From Ilumatobacteraceae bacterium (lineage in GTDB: Bacteria > Actinomycetota > Acidimicrobiia > Acidimicrobiales > Ilumatobacteraceae), in contig SHUW01000002.1 of the NCBI GenBank assembly GCA_009694465.1, positions 1-52,220 on the forward strand: a stretch of 52,220 nt of DNA, in the 5' to 3' direction. Below are positions 44,004 through 51,880 of this stretch, piece after piece (position 1 is the stretch's first letter; every line of letters starts with the position of its first letter). The position numbers and the translations under genes were made by a program. The notes under the pieces were generated by a model that had not been told where the DNA came from, did not search any database, and saw only the letters and a program-made list of their open reading frames with translations.

Positions 44004-45155
44004 CTACTTGTCAGCGAGTAAAACTGCTCCATAACGGTCAAGTGATTGATTCGACGCCACGAGATGTTGTGCGGAGCCTTGCGCATCTCTCAAGCATCGT
44101 TGCAACGGACTTGAGTTAAACAATGCGCCAGCGCCTGCAAAACTCATCAGGCGGGAAATTGCAGAGACTGCAGTCTCGGTGCAATACGCAGTCATGGCAG
44201 CGACCGCTGCTTCATCTCTAGCGGTGAATTCATTGCCATTTTCCATGGCATCGTCAACCGTTGCAAGAGTTGCGAGTGCATGAGCTTGCACGGCCTGTAG
44301 TTGTTGTGAACTCTTCCCGAGTTCATATTGAAAGGCGCCGCGATCTGCAAGCCGCCCGTCAAAACCTCGCGATTTACCGCGCGCATAGACAACAAGTTCA
44401 TCGATGAATCGGTTGCACACACCAAAGGTAAAACCAAGATTCTCGCCAGCAACAAAGATTGTGTAATTCAAGCCATAGATTGCCCCACCACGTTTTGCTG
44501 GTTCCATCGGGTCCACTGTTAATGCTGTCGGAACAAAGACGTCTTTCGCAGTGATTGACACGCTCCCGGTTCCCTTGAGTGCCATCACATTCCAGTCACC
44601 ATGCACCGTCGCATCTGCTGTACGAATAACTGCGAGAGTGACGGTGGGTTGCTCGACAGCTTCAATTGCAGTCAACATGGCCCAGTCGGCGTGGCGAACC
44701 CCACTCGCATAATTCCATGTGCCATTCATCAACACCCCGCCGTCGACACGAGTAAAGGTTCCTGTCGGTAGCGCCACAGCAGCTAGGAAAGGCGACGGGT
44801 CAGAACCAAACAGCAAGTCAATCCCCTCATCGCTGAGACGTGACCCCGCTGCAGCTGCCGCACCTGCATGGTTAAATCCAGTCCATGCTGCCGTCGGATT
44901 TGAATAACTCAAGGCGGTGAAATAGCGACATTGATCGGCCAACAACAGGCGATCGCCACCGACTTCAAGTGGCGCCTTAATCATCGGCACGCGTATCTGC
45001 CGCATGAGATCTACTAACGCTTGTGGAGCATCACCCAGTTCTTCGGACTCCGCTGCAGTGGCATCAAACTGCGAATGCAGGGCAGAAATTTCATCAACTA
45101 ATTGTTCAATTGATCGAGCCGCCTCATGTGCAACCCGTGTTGTCATCGTTGTCAT
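44004..45155 (-). CDS. HsaA-like flavin-dependent monooxygenase (acyl-CoA dehydrogenase fold)
   Basis: Probable oxygenase component of a two-component aromatic hydroxylase, 383 residues. Unlike true acyl-CoA dehydrogenases it has MNGTWNYASGVRHADWAML, WNVMALKGTGSVSITAKDVFVP and a C-terminal SRLMSFAGAGALFNSSPLQRCLRDAQGSAQH, the pattern of HsaA and related group D hydroxylases. The enzyme would need reduced flavin from a reductase such as HsaB, which is not in the window. ATG 45155 has AAGGAG 7 nt upstream and shares a base with the SDR stop (TAATG). Last gene of the ring-cleavage operon. Confidence 0.82.
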   Translation of the reverse strand: MTTMTTRVAHEAARSIEQLVDEISALHSQFDATAAESEELGDAPQALVDLMRQIRVPMIKAPLEVGGDRLLLADQCRYFTALSYSNPTAAWTGFNHAGAAAAAGSRLSDEGIDLLFGSDPSPFLAAVALPTGTFTRVDGGVLMNGTWNYASGVRHADWAMLTAIEAVEQPTVTLAVIRTADATVHGDWNVMALKGTGSVSITAKDVFVPTALTVDPMEPAKRGGAIYGLNYTIFVAGENLGFTFGVCNRFIDELVVYARGKSRGFDGRLADRGAFQYELGKSSQQLQAVQAHALATLATVDDAMENGNEFTARDEAAVAAMTAYCTETAVSAISRLMSFAGAGALFNSSPLQRCLRDAQGSAQHLVASNQSLDRYGAVLLADK

Positions 45156-45934
45156 TAGAACACTCCTTCGTAACTGCCACCATCAAGTTGCAGATTTTGA
45201 CCACTGATATATCCCGCTTGAGCAGCACACAGAAATGCAAAAGCATCACCAAATTCCTCGGGGCGACCGAGTCGTCCGGCCTTGATTGAGGCAATTTGTT
45301 GGGCTCGGGCTTCTTCGTAGGTGATGCCTAAAATCTTCATTGCCACATGTGCCATTTGTTCTTGACGAGCGGTGTCAAATCTCTCGGGCAAAAGTTGGTT
45401 AACGGTGACGTTGTATTTGGCAAGATCCTTAGAGAGTCCCTTGAGCACGCCAGTCAAGCCAAGACGGGTTCCGTGCGACAGACTCATCAGCGAGTTGGGT
45501 GATTTCACCATCGCCGAACTCACCGCCACGATACGACCGAAACCGCGATCTCTCATGCCAGGGACAACACGTTGCAGAAGTGCTAGCGGCCCCGTCAGCG
45601 CTTGACGCACGGCACTATCCCAGTCTTCGCTTTCGATGTCAAGAAAGGCTTTAGGAGATGGTCCTTGGCCATTCAACAAAACAATGTCTGGTTCAGGGCA
45701 GGCAGACATGAGTTCATCTTGCACACTCGCCATCGCCGAATCACCCACAACTCCACGCGCCTCAACGCGATAAAGAGACGTGAGTTGCGCGACTGCTTCG
45801 TCAACGTCTGCGCTTGTACGACCATTGATGACAACGTTGGCTCCTTCGCGAGCAATGCTTTGCGCACACGCCCACCCGAGCCCACGACTTGAGCCAGACA
45901 AGATAGCCCAACGACCTTTTATTCCCAGGTCCAT
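45155..45934 (-). CDS. SDR family oxidoreductase (catabolic operon)
   Basis: A 259-residue short-chain dehydrogenase. WAILSGSSRGLGWACAQSIAREG is the cofactor motif, VVINGRTSADV suggests NADP binding, VLLNGQGPSP replaces the common NNAG with LNGQG, the Ser is in VAVSSAMVKSPN, and the normal catalytic Tyr position reads SLSHGTRLGL, where no Tyr-x-x-x-Lys is apparent. That makes it an atypical SDR, perhaps with altered chemistry. GYISGQNLQLDGGSYEGVF is the usual C-terminus. It is the third gene of the operon. Confidence 0.85.
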   Translation of the reverse strand: MDLGIKGRWAILSGSSRGLGWACAQSIAREGANVVINGRTSADVDEAVAQLTSLYRVEARGVVGDSAMASVQDELMSACPEPDIVLLNGQGPSPKAFLDIESEDWDSAVRQALTGPLALLQRVVPGMRDRGFGRIVAVSSAMVKSPNSLMSLSHGTRLGLTGVLKGLSKDLAKYNVTVNQLLPERFDTARQEQMAHVAMKILGITYEEARAQQIASIKAGRLGRPEEFGDAFAFLCAAQAGYISGQNLQLDGGSYEGVF

Positions 45935-45941
45935 CGCCGTG

Positions 45942-46898
45942 TTACTTCAGTCCGCTTGCTTGGCGACCAGCCACAATTGCTGGAATATCAGATGGCGCGA
46001 AGAACTCTTCTGGCGGATCTTTTGGACCCCATACCGAAAAACCAGCAGGTCCATCTTCACCTTCCCAATCGAGACGGCAATGATCGCGGTCCCAACCTTT
46101 TTCATCAATGATCTGATCCATATCAGAGAAAAATTCAAACATATTGCCCGAAGGATCGCGTAAGTACCAAAACACATTCGCCCCAAGATTGTGACGGCCA
46201 ACACCGATAATGCTGGAAACTCTTTCGTCTTTCAATGCGGATGTTCCCGCTAATCCCACGGCATCAATGTCGTCAACTTCAACTGCATAATGATTGAGAT
46301 ATGAGGTGGGGCCAGGTTGAATCATCAAGTTGTGGTGATCCGACTCAACGCGCATGAAAGTCGCAAAACCTTTCATGATTTGGTCAGAGACACGGTAGCC
46401 CAGAACATTTAAGTAAAAGTCCGTCGCTTCGACAAGATGGGGTGTACCGAGAACAACGTGACCGATCCGGCGCACAATGGGAGATTCAGTATGTAACACC
46501 GCATCTGCACGAGTATCAATACGATTTTGTTGGCCAGGACCATTGAATGCCCTGGACTGTGTCGGCGTGAGCGGATGCGGTGAACCAACATCAATGACAA
46601 TCGCGTGGCCGAAGATTGGGTCAACGCATCGCAATGTTGTGCTGTCGAAAGTGGATGTGACTCCAGCATCTGTCAGGCGCTTTGCGATCGCAGCGATGTC
46701 CGACTCATTCTCACAACTGAGATGCATGGAAGAAAGATGGCGATACGGCGCCTCTGCGAGATTCATTTGCACTGGTCGATCGGGTGTGCCAAGGACACCA
46801 TCAGCCGTCGCGTTCATTCCATGCTGCAACCAGAACTCAAAAAGTTCTTGCGGGTTCGGCACCGATATTTGAATATCCAATAATCCGTTGAGCGCCAT
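45942..46898 (-). CDS. Two-domain extradiol ring-cleavage dioxygenase (VOC superfamily)
   Basis: Predicted Fe(II) catechol-type dioxygenase, 318 residues with two VOC modules. The first is MALNGLLDIQISVPNPQELFE; the catalytic second module has metal ligands His in RRIGHVVLGTP, His in SYLNHYAVEVDD and Glu in GNMFEFFSDMD. These three match the type I extradiol facial triad. The ATG at 46898 lies 2 bp after the FAH-family stop; the track adds 13 codons inside it. Aromatic substrate unknown, with HsaC/BphC-like catechols the likeliest type. Confidence 0.87.
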   Translation of the reverse strand: MALNGLLDIQISVPNPQELFEFWLQHGMNATADGVLGTPDRPVQMNLAEAPYRHLSSMHLSCENESDIAAIAKRLTDAGVTSTFDSTTLRCVDPIFGHAIVIDVGSPHPLTPTQSRAFNGPGQQNRIDTRADAVLHTESPIVRRIGHVVLGTPHLVEATDFYLNVLGYRVSDQIMKGFATFMRVESDHHNLMIQPGPTSYLNHYAVEVDDIDAVGLAGTSALKDERVSSIIGVGRHNLGANVFWYLRDPSGNMFEFFSDMDQIIDEKGWDRDHCRLDWEGEDGPAGFSVWGPKDPPEEFFAPSDIPAIVAGRQASGLK

Positions 46899-46900
46899 GT

Positions 46901-47764
46901 TTATGCCCCTTTCGCATAGTCGCTGACACGGCGGCAATGATTGACCATTGTGCCGAGACCAGAGATTGTTGTTGTTATCACATCTCCATCTTTGAGAAAG
47001 TTTCCGGTTGCTGCGCCAACACCATCTGGCGTGCCAGTGAAGATGATGTCCCCCGGAGTCAGCGTGGTCACTTGCGACAAGTATGCAATCAGCGTCTCCA
47101 CATCAAAGATCAAGTTTCTTGTGCTGTCCTTCTGGCGAATTTCACCATTAATTTCAGTGACTAGGTGAAAATCATTGAGATCAGAGAAATGGTCGGTTGA
47201 GTAGATGAATGGCCCGATTGGTCCAAACGTATCGAAGGATTTTCCTAAGTCAAAGTGGGGAGGTTGGGCCGCGAACTGCACAATCCGATCTGAAATGTCT
47301 TGGCCGATCGTGACCCCAGCAACATGGTTCCAGGCATTGTCTTTCTTAATATCCTTGCCACCAACTCCGATCACGACCACCAGTTCAACTTCGTAGTCAA
47401 CACCATCAGATCGCATCTCAATATCTGAATGTGGGCCGACCAAGCAGGACGGAAACTTTGTAAATACCAAAGGGTTAGTGGGGAGTTGCATTTTTGATTC
47501 CTCGGCATGACTCTTGTAGTTCAGTCCGATGGCAAAACAATTTTTCGGCCGAGGAACTGCAGCGCCAATTGTTTCAGCAGCTACTCGTCCCGTCGGTGTC
47601 GCATCTTTTAGGAGACCAGAGAGTCGGTGCAGAAGATCGCAGTTTGCCAAAGCATCCATTGGGTCACTTGACAAAGCCCCATTGCTCAAGGTTTGCACAT
47701 CAAAGTAAAAATCCTCCAGAACCAAGACGGAGCGGTCGTTGATATTTCCGAGGATAAAGGTCAC
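46901..47764 (-). CDS. Fumarylacetoacetate hydrolase family protein
   Basis: Likely hydrolyses or decarboxylates the ring-opened product or isomerises a 2-oxo intermediate, 287 residues. The core is FAIGLNYKSHAEES, then DYEVELVVVIG holding the two metal-binding Glu residues, VAGVTIGQDISDRIVQF and DIIFTGTPDGVGAATGNFLKDGD. The GTG start has TAGTAT 6 nt upstream and TTGACA 18 nt further, a clear promoter. First gene of the ring-cleavage operon, divergent from marR. Oxaloacetate decarboxylase activity is a family alternative. Confidence 0.88.
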   Translation of the reverse strand: MTFILGNINDRSVLVLEDFYFDVQTLSNGALSSDPMDALANCDLLHRLSGLLKDATPTGRVAAETIGAAVPRPKNCFAIGLNYKSHAEESKMQLPTNPLVFTKFPSCLVGPHSDIEMRSDGVDYEVELVVVIGVGGKDIKKDNAWNHVAGVTIGQDISDRIVQFAAQPPHFDLGKSFDTFGPIGPFIYSTDHFSDLNDFHLVTEINGEIRQKDSTRNLIFDVETLIAYLSQVTTLTPGDIIFTGTPDGVGAATGNFLKDGDVITTTISGLGTMVNHCRRVSDYAKGA

Positions 47765-47770
47765 AAGAAG

Positions 47771-47800
47771 ATACTACGGTATCAAACTATTTGATGTCAA
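47771..47800 (-). promoter_or_regulatory. Strong promoter of the ring-cleavage operon (leaderless)
   Basis: On the minus strand TTGACA (47800-47795), an 18-nt spacer, TAGTAT (47776-47771) and 6 nt lead to GTG 47764. It is the closest match to a consensus sigma-70-type promoter in the window. Confidence 0.65.
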
Positions 47801-47802
47801 AT
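47781..47802. promoter_or_regulatory. MarR-type operator: two overlapping palindromes
   Basis: ATCAAACTATTTGAT (47781-47795) is a perfect palindrome with 6-bp arms around CTA. ATTTGATGTCAAAT (47789-47802) is a second, with a 2-nt centre, sharing the TTTGA half-site. The first fills the promoter spacer of the FAH operon; both precede marR. TTGA/TCAA half-sites are common for MarR proteins. Binding by the neighbouring MarR is inferred. Confidence 0.6.
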
Positions 47803-47809
47803 GATCTGT

Positions 47810-47815
47810 TAGTGT
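47810..47815 (+). promoter_or_regulatory. Putative -10 box of marR
   Basis: TAGTGT ends 6 nt before ATG 47822. Its -35 region would fall on the palindromes, so marR is probably autoregulated. Confidence 0.4.
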
Positions 47816-47821
47816 GAAGTT

Positions 47822-48316
47822 ATGGATATGTCGGAACTCGTTAAAGACACCATCAGGACCTGGACAGCGGAACGACCGGACCTTGATTTCACCGCTATGT
47901 CAACTGCCCTCAAACTCAATCTGCTGGTGGACAAGACATTCCAATCAATCAACAAGCACATGCTTGAACTGGGTCTCACTCTCGGCGAATTTGATGTCCT
48001 GGCGACCTTACGGCGACACGGCAAGAGTGGGGTCTTGATGCCGACCGAGATCGCTGGTTTCGCCATGATTTCGCCAAGTGGACTCACTAATCGGCTCACT
48101 CGGTTAGAGAAAATGGGCCACATCGATCGCCTCAGCGACCCCAATGATCGCAGGATCTCTCTCGCTCGACTCACCGCCAAAGGTCGCAAGGTTGCCGATT
48201 TGGGCATCAGTTTCGCTTCCTCTCACTCAACAGAAATGATGGGTCGCGTGGATCCCCGAGACCTAACAGTTTTCAATAAGGTCATCGAGCAGATGATGAG
48301 ATCCGTCGAAGAATGA
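47822..48316 (+). CDS. MarR-family transcriptional regulator
   Basis: A 164-residue winged-helix repressor, dimeric. LGLTLGEFDVLATLRRHGKSGVLMPTEIAGFAMISPSGLTNRLTRLEKMGHIDRLSDPNDRRISLARLTAKGRKV covers the helix-turn-helix and wing, including the DxRxxxxxLT motif (DPNDRRISLARLT). It lies head to head with the ring-cleavage operon, sharing a 57-bp intergenic region with a palindromic site, so the usual model is repression relieved by an aromatic ligand. The following 126 bp to the chorismate mutase gene has no convincing gene. Confidence 0.92.
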   Translation: MDMSELVKDTIRTWTAERPDLDFTAMSTALKLNLLVDKTFQSINKHMLELGLTLGEFDVLATLRRHGKSGVLMPTEIAGFAMISPSGLTNRLTRLEKMGHIDRLSDPNDRRISLARLTAKGRKVADLGISFASSHSTEMMGRVDPRDLTVFNKVIEQMMRSVEE

Positions 48317-48442
48317 CCCACACTGGGGCGGTCGCAGTCACGCGCATAGTGAGCCCACAAGGTGCTTCACGTCAGAGTCTCAGAAATCTCATACGGGAAA
48401 CAACAGACTCCAGTCAGGTCCGAGGCACTACCGTTAAGGGTG

Positions 48443-49261
48443 ATGTCCACGCCCGTCTCCCCCGGATCAACAAACCAGCCCTCGCCGGCCTTAGCGGCTC
48501 TGCGTCAGCGCATCGATGAACTTGATCGTCAACTACTAGACATTCTTGCTCAGCGTCTTGAAACCTGCCATGAGGTTGCACGCATCAAGGAACATAGCGA
48601 TACTCCGATTATTCAACCTGATCGAGTGCGCGAAGTTGTCACCAGTCGTCGTCAATACGCCATCGACAGATCAGTTGACCCAGACTTTGCGGAGGACATC
48701 ATGCGCGTCGTCCTCGCTGAAACTCACCGCATCGAAATCGCTGGTCGTCGCACCGATGCTGCTCCTGAGAAGAGCGCTTCACCTGAAGGAACAAGATCTG
48801 CGATCGACACAGTCTCCACTCGCGTCGACCATGTAGTCATCGCAGTGGAGAATTTGTCCACAGCAGTTGACACCTTCACCCAAAACCTCGGATTCCATCT
48901 TGAACATCCGTCCAATAGCCACCCGGGCATCGCTGTCATCGCCGCTGGTGGTGTCACCCTTGTTTTAGTTGGGCCCGAAGCGGGACCCCAAGTGGCCGCC
49001 CACATCGCCCATCACGGCAGTGGAATCCACCACATTGCCATTGAAGTGCTGAACGCTAGTTACACCCACGCCACATTAAATAGCACGAGTTCTGCGCTCT
49101 CGCCGATCGTCACCGATATTGTCACCGATGACCATGGGCACGAACAGTTCTTTACCCTGCGCGACCCCGCCTCGGGAGTTCAATTAGGTTTCATCGCTCG
49201 TACTGGGCATCGCGTGGGCGTGGCGACACAAAATATCCTTGAGGGCTTCAAAAGCTCGTAG
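48443..49261 (+). CDS. Chorismate mutase (AroQ) fused to a VOC domain
   Basis: A 272-residue fusion. Residues about 17-98 are an AroQ-type chorismate mutase: LRQRIDELDRQLLDILAQR, VARIKEHSDTPIIQPDRVREVV, with the expected Arg and Lys residues in place. After a 25-residue linker, residues 127-253 form a VOC module pair: VDHVVIAVENLSTAVDTF with His130 and GIHHIAIEVLNAS with His196/197. The third acidic ligand is missing: GVQLGFI has Gly where epimerase and HPPD-like proteins have Glu. ATG 48443 is chosen; AAGGG lies only 2 nt before GTGATG. Function of the fusion unknown. Confidence 0.78.
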   Translation: MSTPVSPGSTNQPSPALAALRQRIDELDRQLLDILAQRLETCHEVARIKEHSDTPIIQPDRVREVVTSRRQYAIDRSVDPDFAEDIMRVVLAETHRIEIAGRRTDAAPEKSASPEGTRSAIDTVSTRVDHVVIAVENLSTAVDTFTQNLGFHLEHPSNSHPGIAVIAAGGVTLVLVGPEAGPQVAAHIAHHGSGIHHIAIEVLNASYTHATLNSTSSALSPIVTDIVTDDHGHEQFFTLRDPASGVQLGFIARTGHRVGVATQNILEGFKSS

Positions 49262-49280
49262 CCCCGACTAGGCTCATTTA

Positions 49281-49339
49281 CGCACAACAAGTACCGAGAT
49301 TATGGGGCTCTCTAGCATCCGCATCATCTCCGTTGTGCG
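49281..49339 (+). promoter_or_regulatory. Long-range inverted repeat in the fbiC leader
   Basis: CGCACAAC (49281-49288) and GTTGTGCG (49332-49339) are exact reverse complements 43 nt apart, and AGCCCC / GGGGCT (49260-49265, 49304-49309) forms an alternative pairing. The 123-bp gap before fbiC may be a structured leader, but both could be chance. Confidence 0.2.
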
Positions 49340-49384
49340 CTGGCAAAAACTGAGTAGTTATTAGCTCCCAGAAGGGTCTTAGTT

Positions 49385-51880
49385 ATGACGCGCCAGCGCA
49401 TTGATGTCCAACTTGGTGATTTCGGTGATCCCCGAAATACCATCACCCAACCCAGTGATCTTCCAACTGATCTTCGTGATTTGATTGATACCCCGCTTGA
49501 CCAACTGATGGCACGCGCACGGGAGATACGAGATCAACGCCACGGCACACGCATCACCTTCTCCCCGAAAGTCTTTATTCCCTTGACCATGCTGTGTCGC
49601 GATAGTTGTGGCTATTGCACCTTTGCTCAGCCACCAGCACGTCTGGAAAGCCCATTTTTGTCGCCCGAACAAGTACTGAAAATAGCCAAGCAAGGAGCGC
49701 GTAACGGTTGCCACGAAGCGCTTTTTACTTTGGGCGAAGCCCCTGAAGAAAAATATCAAGTTGCGCGTGATTGGCTCACCGAGCATGGCTACGCATCAAC
49801 GATCGAATACCTCGTGGCAATGTGCAAGTTAGTACTTGAAGAAACTGGACTACTCCCCCACGCCAACGCTGGAGCATTGAGCAAAGAAGAACTTGCGAGT
49901 TTGCGACCCTTCTCGCCGAGCCAGGGAATGATGGTGGAAACATTGCGTCATGATTTGGCCTGTCATCGTGGCGCCCCCGACAAAGACCCAGAACGCCGTT
50001 TGGCAACGCTCAACTTTGCTGGAGAATTGCATATTCCGTTTACGACTGGGATTTTGGTCGGCATCGGCGAAACACGCGCCGATCGCATTGCTGCCCTCGT
50101 TGCGATTCGTGATTCACACCAAGCACACATGGTCAATGGGCGCGGGCATGTGCAAGAAGTGATCGTGCAAAACTTCTTACCTAAACCCCGCACCGGCATG
50201 CAACACGAAGACGCCTGCCCGACCGACGAGTTCTTATGGTCGATTGCCGTGGCGCGCATCATCTTGCCACCCGACATTCATCTTCAAGCCCCACCAAACC
50301 TCAGCGACGACTTCGCTCCCCTACTTGATGCCGGTATTGACGACTGGGGTGGGGTTTCGCCTGTGACCGCTGATCACGTCAACCCAGAACGCCCGTGGCC
50401 TGACCTTGATATTCTCCGAACCGTTACCGAGTCTCGGGGTCTAGTTTTGGCGCCGCGACTCACCCTGTACCCCGAGTACATCGTCAGTACGCCACACAGT
50501 CTCTCCCTTGACACGGCACGCCGTTTCAATCCTGCACAAAATCCATGGATTGATGTGAATCTGCGCTTTCCGATTCTCGATCGTTGCGACGCCGAAGGAC
50601 TGGGACGCGATGATCCTGGCGCCGTGTGGCCAGAGAAGGTGACTGCTGCTGACGTCGTTCTCGACGGTGCTGAAGTGGTACTTGTCGGTCATCGTTCGAC
50701 TCAGTGGTACAGCGGAAGCAATAACAAGCCGCCCTTAATCATTGGCGCAAGAAATGACACATCGCTGAACCCCAAATCGCGAGTTGGTGAAATTATTGCT
50801 GGTCATCGCTCCGGTCAAGAACTTGGCGAACAGGAGATCATTGACTTGTTTCGTGCCCGTGGGCCTGAGGTTTTGGCGATTGCTGAATACGCCGATTATC
50901 TCCGCGAGATGACGGTTGGCGATCAGGTCACGTGGGTACATAACCGCAATATCAATTACACCAATGTCTGCACCTTCAAATGTAAGTTTTGTGGATTCTC
51001 TAAGGGTCCACTATCGCTGAACTTGCGCGGTACGCCGTATCTCTTAACTCTTGATGACATTGCTCAACGAGCTGTTGAAGCATGGAACATGGGGGCTACT
51101 GAGGTCACCTTGCAAGGTGGAATTCACCCAGATTTTGATGGTGATTACTACTTGCATGTGACTCAAGCAGTCAAAGATGCAGTCCCTGAAATGCATGTCC
51201 ACGGATTCACGGCATTGGAAATTACCGAGGGTGCGAAGCGCAATGGTGAAGACTTACACACCTATCTGACCAAGATGAAGAAAGCGGGACTGGCATCGTT
51301 GCCTGGAACCGCTGCAGAAATTCTTGACGATGAGGCACGCGCCGTGCTGTGTCCCGACAAGGTCAATACCGAAGAGTGGCTTGAATGTCACCGTGTTGCC
51401 CACGAAATAGGCCTGCACTCCAACATCACCATCATGTACGGAAGTGTTGAGCATCCAGAACATTGGGCGCGACATATGATCCGTACCCGCGATTTGCAAA
51501 AGATCACCGGTGGATTCACTGAATTCATTCCTCTGCCGTTCGTGCACATGGCATCGCCGATCTATCTACAAAAGCGTTCACGGCGCGGACCGACCTTCCG
51601 TGAGACGATTTTGATGCATGCCATTGGCCGCATGGCCTACCACGGACTGATTGACAACGTTCAGGTCAGTTGGGTGAAAATTGGCGTCGAAGGTGCCCGC
51701 CAATTATTGCGCTCAGGCTGCAACGACATCGGTGGAACTTTGATGGATGAAAACATCAGCCGTGCTGCAGGGGCCAATCACGGTCAGAAGATGAGTGAAG
51801 ATAGTTTTCAGGCTTTGGTGGCACCACTCGGACGAAAACTCACCCAGCGAAATACTGCCTACGCTTTACTTACGCCCTAG
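49385..51880 (+). CDS. fbiC: F420 synthesis protein FbiC (fused CofG-CofH FO synthase)
   Basis: Makes FO (7,8-didemethyl-8-hydroxy-5-deazariboflavin) from tyrosine and a riboflavin precursor by two radical-SAM halves, 831 residues. The CofG half has CRDSCGYC (Cys71, 75, 78); the CofH half has CTFKCKFCGF (Cys529, 533, 536). Family landmarks include EALFTLGEAPE, VQNFLPKPRTGM and LQGGIHPDFDGDYY. The fused form is typical of actinobacteria; archaea and some others use separate proteins. ATG 49385 has AAGGG upstream. The 3' end overlaps the convergent ribF by 11 bp. Confidence 0.96.
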   Translation: MTRQRIDVQLGDFGDPRNTITQPSDLPTDLRDLIDTPLDQLMARAREIRDQRHGTRITFSPKVFIPLTMLCRDSCGYCTFAQPPARLESPFLSPEQVLKIAKQGARNGCHEALFTLGEAPEEKYQVARDWLTEHGYASTIEYLVAMCKLVLEETGLLPHANAGALSKEELASLRPFSPSQGMMVETLRHDLACHRGAPDKDPERRLATLNFAGELHIPFTTGILVGIGETRADRIAALVAIRDSHQAHMVNGRGHVQEVIVQNFLPKPRTGMQHEDACPTDEFLWSIAVARIILPPDIHLQAPPNLSDDFAPLLDAGIDDWGGVSPVTADHVNPERPWPDLDILRTVTESRGLVLAPRLTLYPEYIVSTPHSLSLDTARRFNPAQNPWIDVNLRFPILDRCDAEGLGRDDPGAVWPEKVTAADVVLDGAEVVLVGHRSTQWYSGSNNKPPLIIGARNDTSLNPKSRVGEIIAGHRSGQELGEQEIIDLFRARGPEVLAIAEYADYLREMTVGDQVTWVHNRNINYTNVCTFKCKFCGFSKGPLSLNLRGTPYLLTLDDIAQRAVEAWNMGATEVTLQGGIHPDFDGDYYLHVTQAVKDAVPEMHVHGFTALEITEGAKRNGEDLHTYLTKMKKAGLASLPGTAAEILDDEARAVLCPDKVNTEEWLECHRVAHEIGLHSNITIMYGSVEHPEHWARHMIRTRDLQKITGGFTEFIPLPFVHMASPIYLQKRSRRGPTFRETILMHAIGRMAYHGLIDNVQVSWVKIGVEGARQLLRSGCNDIGGTLMDENISRAAGANHGQKMSEDSFQALVAPLGRKLTQRNTAYALLTP

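Noticed and set aside
48313-48519. 68-aa plus-strand ORF overlapping the marR stop by ATGA
   Set aside because: Its second half runs through the chorismate mutase gene in another frame and it has no recognisable composition; probably a shadow, though ATGA coupling made it worth a look.
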